A DNA stretch of 64,000 nucleotides from Bradyrhizobium barranii subsp. apii (lineage in GTDB: Bacteria; Pseudomonadota; Alphaproteobacteria; Rhizobiales; Xanthobacteraceae), in contig NZ_CP096256.1 in the NCBI RefSeq assembly GCF_011516635.5, positions 372,001 to 436,000 on the forward strand. Reading direction: 5' to 3'. Numbering within the stretch: position 1 is the stretch's first letter; each line of letters opens with the position of its first letter. The notes under the pieces are model-generated. The model was given only the letters and a program-made list of their open reading frames with translations, searched no databases and was not told the DNA's origin. The position numbers were made by a program, and so were the translations under genes. Positions 25,468 through 36,062 of the stretch are shown one piece after another.

Positions 25468-27099
25468 CCCGCCCTATTCGTGAGAGCGCGGTATTTTGGT
25501 CCGACTGGTGCATCCGCACACCTCCGCTGACGAGGCGCACAGGATTGCCTTCGGCTTTTCACCGCCTGACGACCGGTACTTTGCAACGCGCTTGAGGGAT
25601 GGGTTGGGTGAACGCGGGCGGACGCCCCACCGGTCAAGGACCGAGCGGCAGCAGCGCGCCGGGCAAGCTGCGGATCAGGTCGGCTTCGGGACATGCCGCG
25701 GCGAACGCAAGGCGAATGCGGCTCTTGGTCTCGACAACCCGGGCGGCGATTTTCAAGAGCCGAAGACGCAGCGTCGCGAACTCGGCAGTGGCCAATTCCC
25801 GGACTTTGGGAATGGCGTCGCGCACGGTCAGCATCAGCCAATAAGCGGCGGTATGGAGAACGAGGCGGACTTGATTGGCGAGCGCCGAACGGCAACTGGT
25901 GCGATCGGAGGCGAGCTGCGTCTTATGCAGCTTGATCAGATTCTCGGCTTGGCCGCGCGCGCAATACAGGCTGTCGTAGATCCACTCGGCCGAGCCGACA
26001 TCGAGGCTGGTGACGACGAAGCGGATGTCGAGGCCGAGCATCGTCGCCTCAATACGGGCGACGGTGCGTCGTTCGCGATCCCAGGACTTTGCCTTGTGGC
26101 GCGTCTCGGTATAGCCGCGCAGAACCGGCAGGTTCTCGATGGCGCGTCGCGTGCGGATGTCGTCGGCGACCGCGTCGACTTTTCTGGCGAGCGGCTTGGT
26201 GCCGGACAGACCGAAGATGTAGTCGATGCCGTTGGTCTCGCACCACGCCATTGCCTCCGGCCGGGCATAGTGCCCGTCGCCACGGAACGTAATTCGCGTG
26301 TTGTGCCACCGCGTCCGGATATGCCGTACCAGGCGGCGCAGATGGGCACGCACCTCGACGCCGCCCGGCGTCTTGCCGGGCCGCAGCACGACCGCCACGG
26401 GCCGGCTCTTCTCCGTGTCGTAGACGTGGATCGGCAGGAAGCAGCGTTCGTCATAATGAGCGTTGAACAGCGAGAGCTGCTGATGGCCGTGGACGACATC
26501 GCAGGTATCATCGATGTCGAGCGTGACGGATGCCGGCTCGCGCGGGTAGCTATCCATCCATGCGTCGACCAAAGTGTAGGTCAGTCGGATCACGTCGCGC
26601 AGGCGCGGAGCATTCTCCAGACGCGACAGCGTCGGTTGGGAACACAGATCGCGACCCGTGTCCGGCAGCCGTCCGCAGGCCAGCTTGAATGCCGGATCGG
26701 ACCGCAGATGATCGAGGTCGTCGGCGTCCTCGTAGCCGCAGCAGATCGCGAACATGCGCGCGCGGAACATATCGACAAGGCTGTGCACGACCCGCGTCGG
26801 ATCGCGCCGATCCGGGAACACCCGGGCCAAATTGTCGGCCAAGCCGAGACGCCGCTCGGCCATCGCCAGAAGCATCACGCCCCCGTTCGAGGTCAGCCGA
26901 CCGCCATCGAAGGCAGCTGTGACTTTCTTGGCGTGAACGGCTGGAAACGAGAAGGGCAGAATCGTATCATCGGTCATGGCGGGCCTGGTGTTCGCGGCTG
27001 AAGGTGATGGGGTTGGCTTTGCAACCGAATCCTACGCCGCATCAGCGCTTTACACCACGCTCGCCAGCCTCTCAGGCGCCCTCTGACGAATAAGACGGG
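25468..27099 (-). mobile_element. IS1380-family insertion sequence (1632 bp)
   Basis: The ends are CCCGCCCTATTCGTGAGAG and the complement of CCCGTCTTATTCGTCAGAG, imperfect 19-bp inverted repeats. CTAG is duplicated at 25464-25467 and 27100-27103. Removing the element restores the subtilase reading frame, which proves the boundaries. It carries one intact transposase. Confidence 0.92.
25634..26977 (-). CDS. IS1380-family transposase
   Basis: The 447-residue transposase shows the family pattern: SNGGVMLLAMAERRLGL near the N-terminus, LDIDDTCDVVHG and FRGDGHYARPE supplying acidic catalytic residues, and YCARGQAENLIK with the Glu. Length and order are normal for IS1380. It is intact and likely active. 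Confidence 0.95.
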   Translation of the reverse strand: MTDDTILPFSFPAVHAKKVTAAFDGGRLTSNGGVMLLAMAERRLGLADNLARVFPDRRDPTRVVHSLVDMFRARMFAICCGYEDADDLDHLRSDPAFKLACGRLPDTGRDLCSQPTLSRLENAPRLRDVIRLTYTLVDAWMDSYPREPASVTLDIDDTCDVVHGHQQLSLFNAHYDERCFLPIHVYDTEKSRPVAVVLRPGKTPGGVEVRAHLRRLVRHIRTRWHNTRITFRGDGHYARPEAMAWCETNGIDYIFGLSGTKPLARKVDAVADDIRTRRAIENLPVLRGYTETRHKAKSWDRERRTVARIEATMLGLDIRFVVTSLDVGSAEWIYDSLYCARGQAENLIKLHKTQLASDRTSCRSALANQVRLVLHTAAYWLMLTVRDAIPKVRELATAEFATLRLRLLKIAARVVETKSRIRLAFAAACPEADLIRSLPGALLPLGP

Positions 27100-27803
27100 C
27101 TAGTTCGTCGATCCTGGCATTGGTGTTCCGCGCGGGAACAGCCTGAACGGTCCCGATACGGCAGTCGAGATCAGGTAAGACACGATTTGTGTTCCAAGCA
27201 TGCCCTTGAATGACCAGCGAGCTGATGGCGCTACCGTGAACACGGTCCGCCTGTGCATCGGTGACGAACTTGCGCGCGCGCCACGCTTCCGCACCTGCAT
27301 AACTCGGTGCGTGAAGGCCACCGTCGACCACACCCACAATCGGGGCGTCAGCCACGTTAACCGGCGTGGTGGGATGAGCACCTTCGCCGGGCGCAGCGAC
27401 CCTGATAGGACGCACCGGATCGATCCGGTAGGATGCCCCCGAGGCTAGCAACTCGAAGAGGGCCTCGCGGGTCGCGATGCGCACGGTTCCACGGCCGACT
27501 CCGGGGATGTCCCGATCGCTGTTGAACTACGTCGGGTCGACGTTGCCGGAATGAATATTACGCAGCCCTCGTGACGTGGGCAACGGACTTGATTGTCATG
27601 CGATCGTGGTGAGCTTGAAGGGCCGCACGCAGAACCGACAATTGCTTATGCGCCTTCAATCGTCGGAAGCCCTTGTTGCGGATTCCGACGAAGCCGGCCA
27701 TGCATTCCAATTCGAAGCCGGCCGGGTATTCCGATCTGAAGCCGGCCACCCGTGGCGTCGTTCGCATGGGTCAATTTCATGATGTCGTCGAGGGCTGGGA
27801 AGG

Positions 27804-28556
27804 TCAAGAGACCGGTTGATCTTGAGCGGGTTGCTTCTGCTTCCTGAGGCTCTCTCCTTTGAGTTCGATGCGGTAGGCATTGTGGACGAGGCGATCGAGA
27901 ATCGCGTCGGCGATGGTGGGGTTGCCGATGATTTCGTACCAGCGATCGACGGGCAGCTGGCTGGTGACGATAATCGAGCGGGCTTCGTATCGATCCTCGA
28001 CGATTTCGAGCAAATCACGGCGCTGGTCGGCGTCGAGAGGTTCTGGTCCCCAGTCGTCCAGGATCAGCAGATCAAGTCGTGCGATCGCCCGCAGCATCTT
28101 GGTATAGCGGCCATCGGCGCGGCCGAGTGCGAGAGCGGCGAAGAGACGCGGCACACGATGGTAGGCAACTGAGAAGTCGTCTCGGCAAGCCTTGTTGCCG
28201 AGGGCACAAGCGAGCCAGCTCTTGCCGACGCCGCACGGCCCGGTAACAAGGAGATTATGTCGTGCCCGGATCCAGTCGCCAGCGGCGAGTTTTAGAAAGA
28301 GCGTGCGGTCGAGGCCGCGGATAGCGCGGTAATCGACATCCTCGACGCAGGCGGCATGACGCAGCTTGGCGGCTCGAGCTCTGCTTTCGAACCGCTTTTG
28401 CTGGCGCAGCGTTTTCTCGTGTTCCAGGAGCAACGCCAGCCATTCGGCGTGTTCGAGGCTGCGCGCTTCGGACTGGGCATCGAGGTCCTTGAAGCCTTTG
28501 GCCATACCGTGGAGACCAAGGCTATGCAGCAGGTCGAGGGTGGGATGGGTGAGCAT
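27804..28556 (-). CDS. istB: IS21 transposition helper ATPase (element 2)
   Basis: The 250-residue AAA+ ATPase has Walker A VTGPCGVGKSWLACALG and Walker B DLLILDDWGPE. I placed the start at the ATG reading MLTHPTLDLLHSLGLHGMAK, preceded by GAAAGGATT and matching the family's usual N-terminus; an earlier in-frame start at 28574 overlaps istA. Confidence 0.92.
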   Translation of the reverse strand: MLTHPTLDLLHSLGLHGMAKGFKDLDAQSEARSLEHAEWLALLLEHEKTLRQQKRFESRARAAKLRHAACVEDVDYRAIRGLDRTLFLKLAAGDWIRARHNLLVTGPCGVGKSWLACALGNKACRDDFSVAYHRVPRLFAALALGRADGRYTKMLRAIARLDLLILDDWGPEPLDADQRRDLLEIVEDRYEARSIIVTSQLPVDRWYEIIGNPTIADAILDRLVHNAYRIELKGESLRKQKQPAQDQPVS

Positions 28557-28570
28557 GCTGGATAATCCTT

Positions 28571-30106
28571 TCAATGGAAGTAACCGGGGCCGCGCAGATT
28601 GGGATGTTCGATGATCGCGTCCTCGGTATCGCGAGAACTGCGTTCGAGCTTGTTGGCGATGATGGAGGCGATGCTCTTGTAGGTCAGTGCGCTGACCGCG
28701 ACCGCGCGGGCCGCGATCAGCTCGGCGCGTTCGGGATCAATATCCTTGAACAGCCGAAGCACGCCGAGACAGGTCCGGAATCCCTGTTCGGGATGAGGCC
28801 GATTGGCCAGGATGGCGAGAACGAGCCCCTCGGTGTTGGGCCCGATCGACCGCCCCCAGCGCCGGAATCGATCGGGAGTCCACTCGGCGTAACGCCGATG
28901 CGCACTGGGCATGTGATCGGGATCAGTGCCGTGCCGGCGGCCGCCATAACGGCGCTGGTGAGCAGCAACACGCAAACCCCGATGGAACAACTCGATGGTC
29001 CGGGTGGTGGCGCGAACGTCGACCTGCTCCCGGATCAGGCCGTGTGGAACTGAGTAGAAGAAGCCGTCGACCTCGACGTGATAATCGAGCGAGACGCGGG
29101 CCAGGAGCCATTCCGCGAACTGATAGTCGGCATCCGGCAACGGCGCCAGGACAGGCATCTCGACGGTCTCGAACAATTGTCGGCGGCTGACGCCGATCCG
29201 GCGCATGACGTGGGCGTTGATGCGCTCCAGCGCGGCGGCGATTGCCGCATTCGCCTCAGCCAGCGAGAAGAAGGTCTGCCGGCGAAGCCGCCCGAGGATA
29301 TAGGTCTGGGCAAAACGCACTCCGGCTTCCACTTTTGCCTTATCCCGGGGCTTTCTTGGCCGTGCCGGAAGGATGCCAACGCCGTAATGGGACGCCATCA
29401 TCCCGTAGCTGCGATTGATTTCGGGGTCGTAGAACGACGCCCGGTGCACGCCGGACTTCAGATTGTCAGGGACGACGAGGCGTGGCACCCCGCCAAAGAA
29501 CCGGAACATTCGGACATGAGCCTCGATCCAGTCCGGAAGTGTCTGCGTCCAGGTCGCCTCGGCGTAGGTGTAATTCGAGGCGCCAAGCACGGCGACGAAG
29601 ATCTCCGCGTCGCGCACAACCCCGGTTGCGCGATCAACGATCATGATCTTCTTGCCGGAGTAATCGACAAAGACCTTGTCGCCGGCCGGATGGTCCTGCC
29701 GCATCGTCGGAGACAGCCGCCGCTCGAATTCCCGGAATAAATCGCAGAACCGGCTGTAGCCATAACCTTCCGGATGGACCGCCCGGTACTCCTCCCACAG
29801 CACCATCAGATTGACGCCAGGCCGCTTCAGCTCACAGGCCAGCGAGGCCCAATCCGGCTCCCGGCGCCGGCGGAAGCCGCGCCTGACGCCGGCATGGGCA
29901 AACAGACGTTGTTCAAGAACGGCGTCGGTCAGATCGCCCGCCAAAGGCCACGCCAGCCCGGCAGTCGAGGCACGCTTGAGATTGTCCTGGATCGTGCTGC
30001 GCGCCACCCCGAGCGTGCGCCCGATCTCCCGGGCGCTCACCCCATCACGGGCAAGCCGCAGCATCTGTCGTATCTGTCGCATGGTCAGTTCTCTCTTGGC
30101 CGGCAT
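28571..30106 (-). CDS. istA: IS21 transposase (element 2)
   Basis: The 511-residue transposase begins MPAKRELTMRQIRQMLRLA with a helix-turn-helix (GVSAREIGRTLGVARSTIQDN). Its integrase core includes VFVDYSGKKIMIVD and LVVPDNLKSGV. GAGGGGAAGCGG precedes the ATG at 30106; the frame extends upstream to 30196 without a site. It is intact and ends within 15 bases of istB. Confidence 0.92.
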   Translation of the reverse strand: MPAKRELTMRQIRQMLRLARDGVSAREIGRTLGVARSTIQDNLKRASTAGLAWPLAGDLTDAVLEQRLFAHAGVRRGFRRRREPDWASLACELKRPGVNLMVLWEEYRAVHPEGYGYSRFCDLFREFERRLSPTMRQDHPAGDKVFVDYSGKKIMIVDRATGVVRDAEIFVAVLGASNYTYAEATWTQTLPDWIEAHVRMFRFFGGVPRLVVPDNLKSGVHRASFYDPEINRSYGMMASHYGVGILPARPRKPRDKAKVEAGVRFAQTYILGRLRRQTFFSLAEANAAIAAALERINAHVMRRIGVSRRQLFETVEMPVLAPLPDADYQFAEWLLARVSLDYHVEVDGFFYSVPHGLIREQVDVRATTRTIELFHRGLRVAAHQRRYGGRRHGTDPDHMPSAHRRYAEWTPDRFRRWGRSIGPNTEGLVLAILANRPHPEQGFRTCLGVLRLFKDIDPERAELIAARAVAVSALTYKSIASIIANKLERSSRDTEDAIIEHPNLRGPGYFH

Positions 30107-31563
30107 CCGCTTCCCCTCGTGGATCAACGAGGGACTTGATGCCTGAAGGACTGACCCAAACGAAAACGCCGACTTCCAAAACCCGGCCGGCTTCAAATCG
30201 GAATGCCGGCCGGTTTCATTTCGGAATCGTGGCCGGCTTCAAATCGGAACGATGGCCGGCTTCAAGTCGGAATACCCGGCCGGAATAAATCGGAATCCGC
30301 ACCCTTGTTGGCCTCGATCATACCGGCCGCGACCCATCGCAAGGCCATACCGGCATCCCGCCAGCGTTTAACGTTGCGCGTGACGCGGCGAATGGTGCCC
30401 ATCATGTTCTCGGCGATATTGGTACAGGCGAGCGATCGGCGAAGCTCCTTCGGCAACTTCAACCGGACGACAGTCAGGATTTCGTCGAGGCCTTCGAGGA
30501 TACTGGCCGCAACGCCGGGCCATTGCTGGTCGAGTCGACGCGCGAGATTGCGGATCAATTTTTCAGCCTTGTCGGCGTCATCGAGCTCCCAGGCCTGGCG
30601 CAGCACCCGGCGGGTGGCCGCATGATGCTCTTTCGGCAGGCGTTCCATGATGTTGCGCGCCTTGTGGATCTGGCAGCGCTGGATCGCAGCGGCCGAACCG
30701 AAGGTGCGGCGGATCGCCTTCGACAACGCCTTCGCGCCGTCGGCGATGAACAGTCTTGGCACCGTCGGGTCGAGCCCGCGCGAGACCAGGTTGTCCAGCA
30801 GGGCCTGAACCGTTGCTGCATTCTCGGTCGCCCCTTCCACCAGCGCCAGCGGATGCTTGTTGCCTTCGCCGTCAACCCCGATCGCGGCCACCAGCACGAG
30901 ATCGTCGTCGAGATGCAGCCCGTCGATTTGGACCACCAGAAGGTCGAGCGCGGACAGATCGGCAGCCATGAAGTCGGCCAGCCGCGCCGCCGACAGAGCC
31001 ACGAACCTCCGCGAGGCCGCCGACTTCGAAATCCCCGATCCGGGCGGTGCCGGCACGTCACCCTCGGGCAGCCGGACGGCGCGGCCGAACCGGCGCGTCG
31101 ACACATTGATCAGCATCAGGTTCATCGCCCAGCGACCGAGCCAGTCCTCCTGCGCCGCCGTTTCCCAGCTCGGGATCGTGACCTCGCGGCCGTCCATGCC
31201 CCGGACCCGCGGGCGATCGACCTCGATCTTGCCGCCGTGGAAACCGATCCGCCCCCGCGTTCGGCCCCAACGGTGCGCCCGCCGCGCCGCATCACGACCG
31301 TGGCGCGGCCCGCAGGCCGCTGTCACATCCGCCTCCATCATCGTGCCGAGCGCCTCGATTCCTGCCGCAAGGCAGAACCGATCGAAGCTCGCTCGCACTT
31401 CCGCAAATGATTTCTCCACAGCCCCGGTCGCCGGCCAACCAGCCGGTGTGATATCTCTCGTCATGGCGTTGCTCTCCTTTGTGGAATCAGCACCCCGAGC
31501 CTACCGGCTCAAGGTGGGCAACGCCGACCTCTTCAGAAATTCAACAGAACCCGGGACATCCCC

Positions 31564-31906
31564 CTCAGCCTCGCCGCCTCCCATAGCTTCTCCCGGCGCA
31601 ACGACAAAATCGCAAAGCCCCGCATTCAGTGTAACCTGGCAGGAATCCACTTAATTTCCGCGGGGCACTGTCCAAACAACCGGGGCCAGCTCTTTGTGCC
31701 GCTGCCCGAGTGGCCGCCCTCGAATTGGACAGCATAGCGGATGTCGACGCCGCTCAGTTCCCTGGCTATTCGAGGGCTATGCCTTCCACGCGCGCCGGTG
31801 CTGTGGGCCCCGCAATCCACGTATTTGGTCCAACCTCAGGTGAGGCAACGCGTTGTCGCGTCTCAGTTGGTTCTCAAATTGTCGGTGCCGTGACGTCATC
31901 AGCTTC
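31564..31906. other. Spacer between IS256 copy 3 and the peptide synthetase; no recognised gene
   Basis: A short minus-strand frame (31626-31820) has no recognisable domain or clear start site. The subtilase 5' end does not continue here. I see no obvious terminator for the synthetase gene. Confidence 0.5.
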
Positions 31907-34900
31907 TCATTGCCGCCAACCGCTGCCGTGTTGATCGAAGATTCTAGGGGGTGGATCAGTTGCTAAGGCCTTCGATAGAACAGCGGCCAGAACCCGACGA
32001 TTTTCCCAAACGCTCATCAGTGTTAAATGATCACCGGGAATCGGCACGGCATGAATGGCCGCGACATCCAGGATCCGGTCCCAACCGCGCATAGGTGACC
32101 TCTGTTCTGTACGCATCGAAGCGTCGGCTCGCACACGCCGCCCCCCGGAAGGTTCGGCGGCATAAAATTGATGTATTTCCAATGGCAGGGCTGGAATTTC
32201 ATATGACTGCAGCGCCTGGTGAAAGTGTGCGTACATCGAAGCCGTAGCGTAGAGTTCTTCGTCTACTATTATTGCGCCGATCTGCTGTGCCTTCTGAAGC
32301 AACTCAGTAATTGAGCATTCCTTGGCAAGACGCTCCAAGAGTTGGAAGCGTTTATCATCTAGAGTATCGAGAGGCTCGAAAATCATTTCTAGCGCTATTT
32401 GCGCATCCGACATGTTCGATGGAGTTGCGGAAAGGGTGACATCGATGAAAGCAACGAACGATACGGCGTCATCGATGCTCAGTAAGTGCTGGGCAATCGC
32501 ATAAGCCAAGATTGCCCCCGAGGAATATCCAGCAAGACGGTAGGGGCCACGCGGCTGGGTTTTCTTCACGGCCAAAACGACTTGCGCGGCTATCGCTTCG
32601 AGCGTTGGCCGATCATTTTCGTTGAACGATGGCCATGGCAGAGCGTAGACAGGGCAGTCTATTTCCATATCCTTCACCAACGATAGGACGTATGAGCAAT
32701 CTCCATAGCCTGTCGGAACGTAGAATAGTGGTGATTGAGATCCGTTCGTCCGTACCGGCAGCACTCCAGCTGTGTGACGGAGGTGGTCCAAGTGAACTTT
32801 CGACGCAAGCAGCTTCAGGACCGGGGCCTGGAAAAGATCGGCAGCACCCAACATTAATCCTCGGTTTAGTGCTTGGCTGATCAGCTGCACCGCCAGCAGC
32901 GAGTGGCCACCGAGTTCGAAGAAGTTGTCGTGACGCCCGATGCGCTCGACACCGAGAAGCTCGGCCCAGATCCCGGCCAGCATCGTCTCGACCTCGCCGC
33001 GCGGCGCCTCATAGGCCGCCAGCGCATAGGCCGCATCGGCCGGCCCCGGCAGTGCCTTGCGGTCGAGCTTGCCGTTCACCGTCAGCGGCAGCGCCGCCAG
33101 CCGCACGAACGCCGCCGGCACCATGTAGTCCGGCAGCCGCGCGCTCAGATGCGCCCGCAGGGCGCCGGCAAGCCCGCCTCCATCGTCCTCGTCCGATCCT
33201 GCCTCGGACGCACACACCACATAGGCCACCAGCCGCTTCTCGCCGGCGCCATCCTGCTGCGCCACCACCACCGCCTCGCGCACCCAGGCGTGCTCGCAAA
33301 GCCGTGCCGCGATCTCGCCCGGCTCGATCCGGAAGCCGCGGATCTTCACCTGCTCGTCGTTGCGGCCCAAAAACTCCAGATTGCCGTCCGGAAGATAACG
33401 CCCCAGGTCGCCGGTCCGGTACAGCCGGTCGCCGTCCACAAACGGGCTGGCGATGAACCGCTCCGCCGTCAGCTCCGGCCGGTTCAGATAGCCGCGCGCT
33501 ACCCCCGCCCCGCCGATGTAAAGCTCACCCGCCGCTCCGAACGGAACCGGCGCACCATAAGCGTCCAGCAAGTACACCCGCGCGTTCGCGATCGGGCGAC
33601 CGATCGGGATCGAGCTCAACTTATCGACGGCCTCAGATATTGCGAATGTGGTACTTCCAACCGTCGCTTCTGTCGGACCGTAATGATTGATCAGACGCAC
33701 GGTCGGAAAACGCTCTTGCCAAAACTGTATATCCGCCGGGATTAAGGCTTCGCCTCCAAGCATGAGCACTCGTGTTGGAGCTGGTCCTTTATAGCCGTCA
33801 AACCGATTGGTCAGCGTGCTTAAATGCGAAGGCGTCAGCTTAATCAGATCATAGGTCTGAGCCTGCCCGACGGCCGCACACCAATCTATTGGGAAAGCCT
33901 GGTTTAGAATGCGGAGCTGGGTACCGGCCAGCAGTGGACCGAACACGGTCGTAATGGTGCCGTCAAAGCTGAACGACAGCAGCATCGGCGAACCGTTCAA
34001 CGCTCCTTCGTAATGGCTGCGATCCGACCAATACAAATAGTTCACCAAACTTCCATGCTCGACCATGACGCCCTTTGGTGTGCCGGTTGAGCCGGAGGTG
34101 TAGATGACATAGGCGAGATGGCGTGAGGTGAGGCCGAGCGCGCGCGGGTCCGGATCGGTGGCCGGCAGCTCCGCCCAGGCCGGCGTCGCCGTCTCCAGAT
34201 CCAGCACCGTCACGCCGGTGAGCCCGTCGCCGCCCAGCGCGGCGCGTCCGGCCGCATCGGCCAGCAGCAGCGGCGGCGCCGCATCCTCGAGCACCTGCCG
34301 CAGCCGCGCGCTGGGATAGGCCGGGTCCAGCGGCAGATAGGCCCCTCCCGCCTTGAGGATCGCCAAGACGCCCACCACCATCGCCGGGCTGCGCTCCAGG
34401 CAGATCGCCACCGGCAGGTCCGGCTTGACCCCGAAGGCGATCAGATGATGCGCCAGGCGGTTGGCCCGCGCATTGAGCTCGCCATAGCTCAACCGCTCGT
34501 CCGCGCAGACCACCGCCACCGCCTCCGGCGCCTTTTGCACCTGCTGCTCGAACAGTTCGTGGATGCACCGCTGCGACGGATAGGCCGCCGCCGTCCGGTT
34601 CAGCTCCTCCAGCAGATAGCTGCGTTCAGCCGCCGGCAAGATGTCCAGCTCCCGCACCGGCCTGTCGGGAGCCTGCTCCAATGCATCTGCTAGCTGCTCG
34701 AGCGTGTGCTGCATGTAGCCGCAGACCCGATCCGCAGAGATTGGCTCCGCCACCTGCGCCGTCAGGCCGAGCGCCTCGCCAAAATCCTCCACCGATAGCG
34801 TCAACGGATAGTTGGTGCGCTCTTCCCCGCCCAGCCGTTCGATGCCGGCCAGGACATCATCCGTTCCTGAGCCGGACTTGGCCGCCGGCGTGTTGTGGCG

Positions 34901-36062
34901 GTAGTTCAGCAGCGCGCTGAACAGCGGCGCCGGCGCCGCAACGCCGCTGCAGCGTTGCGCCAGCGCCAGCGAGGCATGCTCATGCGCCAGCAGCTCGGAA
35001 AGCCGCGCATGCGTGGCCTGCACGCTCGCCTCGACACCGGCTCCGTCAAGGTCGAGCCGCACAGGCAGGGTGTTGATGAACAGGCCCATCGCACGGTCGG
35101 CGCCCGCACCCGCATGCATGCGGCCGAACAGCACCGTGCCGAACACCGCCTGCTCTCGGCCGCTGCTCAGCGCCACCACTTGCCCCCAGGCCAGATGGCA
35201 CAGGCTCGCAAGGCTCACCCTGAGCCGCCGCGCCTGAGCGCGCAGTCGATCGTTGAGCGCCTGCGGAAGCATCCGATGCGCCTCGCCGATCCCGCTGCCG
35301 TCGCCATGCACCTCGCGAAGCCCGAACGGCAGCGTCGGCTCGTCGATGTCGCCCAGCATCTCCTGGAAGAACGCTTCATGCGCCTTGGCATCGATGCCAA
35401 GCCGCGCCTGCGCCACCAGATTGCGGAACGGCTGCGGTACAGCAAGCTCATGCCCGCGTCCCGCCAGCACGGCCCGCACCTCGGCATGCATCACTTCCAG
35501 CGTCGTGTGATCCCCTGTCAGATGATGCAGCAACTGCAGCAGCAGCCAGCGCCCGCTGCCCGGCTCGCGCGCGATCACGAAGCGCATCAAGGGCGCCCGG
35601 CCAAGATCGATGCGGTACTGACGCGGATCGAACCGCCGCTTCAGCTGCTCGCGACCGGAACCGCCATTCTCGTCCAGTTCGACCTCGAGCACATCCAAGG
35701 CCGCCTTGCGCCACACCACCTGCGCCGGGCTCGACAGGCCCTCCCAGACAAAGGCCGTGCGCAGAATGTCGTGGCGGTCCACCACCTCTTGAACCGCACC
35801 AAGATAGCCATCCAGCAGCCCACGCTTGGCAAACGCCATTTGACTGACCAGCAGATAGGGATCGCCCCGGCTGGCCAGAAGATGATGGAACAGAATGCCG
35901 TCCTGCAGCGGCGACAGGCCATAGATGTCCTGGATGTTGGCGACCCTGCCCGGCACCGTGGCGACGACCCGGTCGATCTCTTCCTGCGTCAGCTCGATCA
36001 GCGGCAGCATCCGCGGCGTGATCGCCGTGCTGTGCTCGTCGATCAGGTTGGCGGGCACCGCC
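31907..36062 (-). other. NRPS module 8 and thioesterase: dual C/E-A(Asp-like)-T-TE
   Basis: The adenylation cassette (about 33607-34056) is the module 1 type. After the carrier Ser (around 32897) the sequence leaves the repeat (QLISQALNRGLML) and runs into a thioesterase starting PLFYVPTGYGDCSYVL, with the nucleophile in AGYSSGAIL and the His in IPGDHLTLM. It releases the peptide by hydrolysis or cyclisation. An N-formyl cap would prevent head-to-tail closure. Confidence 0.85.

Larger units (their letters stand above)
22891..27502 (-). pseudogene. Subtilase (S8 family) gene broken by IS256 and IS1380 elements
   Basis: Three pieces belong to one gene: 27100-27502 (5' part; Asp motif PIVGVVDGGLH, His motif VHGSAISSLV), 24789-25467 (middle; Ser motif DTGSSYPTTLVSS) and 22891-23359 (3' part). 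The IS1380 insertion is bounded by CTAG duplications and the junction rejoins as IDELDLIDHLADVM. The IS256 copy 2 junction rejoins as KLLGRASLTAVLKPVV, with a duplication that still matches at 6 of 8 positions. The 5' end is cut by IS256 copy 3 and its continuation is not at 31564. Members include island and plasmid-borne subtilases such as the IetS toxin of Agrobacterium plasmids; that specific identity is only a possibility. Confidence 0.88.
27677..30301 (-). mobile_element. IS21-family insertion sequence 2, nested in IS256 copy 3
   Basis: Ends are TGCGGATTCCGACGAAGCC and the complement of TGCGGATTCCGATTTATTCC, followed by several GCCGGCTTCAAATCGGAAT-type repeats. A perfect 7-bp duplication CCCTTGT flanks it (27670-27676 and 30302-30308). 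It is 2625 bp, encodes istA and istB, and is clearly different from IS21 element 1 in sequence. Confidence 0.95.
27558..31464 (-). pseudogene. IS256-family transposase split by IS21 (copy 3)
   Basis: The N-terminal part is encoded at 30302-31464 and includes all three catalytic acidic residues up to AAGMIEANKG. The C-terminal 40 residues (from FRRLKAHKQL) are at 27558-27676. The IS21 insertion point falls at codon Gly-Phe within CCCTTGT. The protein is interrupted and presumably inactive. Confidence 0.93.
27503..31563 (-). mobile_element. IS256-family insertion sequence, copy 3, carrying a nested IS21 element
   Basis: The outer ends match copies 1 and 2. Subtracting the nested element (27677-30301) and its 7-bp duplication leaves exactly 1429 bp. 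Its outer flanks, CCGACTCC on the left and CTCAGCCT on the right, do not match, unlike copy 1. So this copy did not arrive by a simple single insertion, or a rearrangement followed. Confidence 0.95.

Noticed and set aside
25496..27001. 501-codon plus-strand frame
   Set aside because: It lies opposite the intact IS1380 transposase and starts outside the element; composition is that of an antisense shadow.
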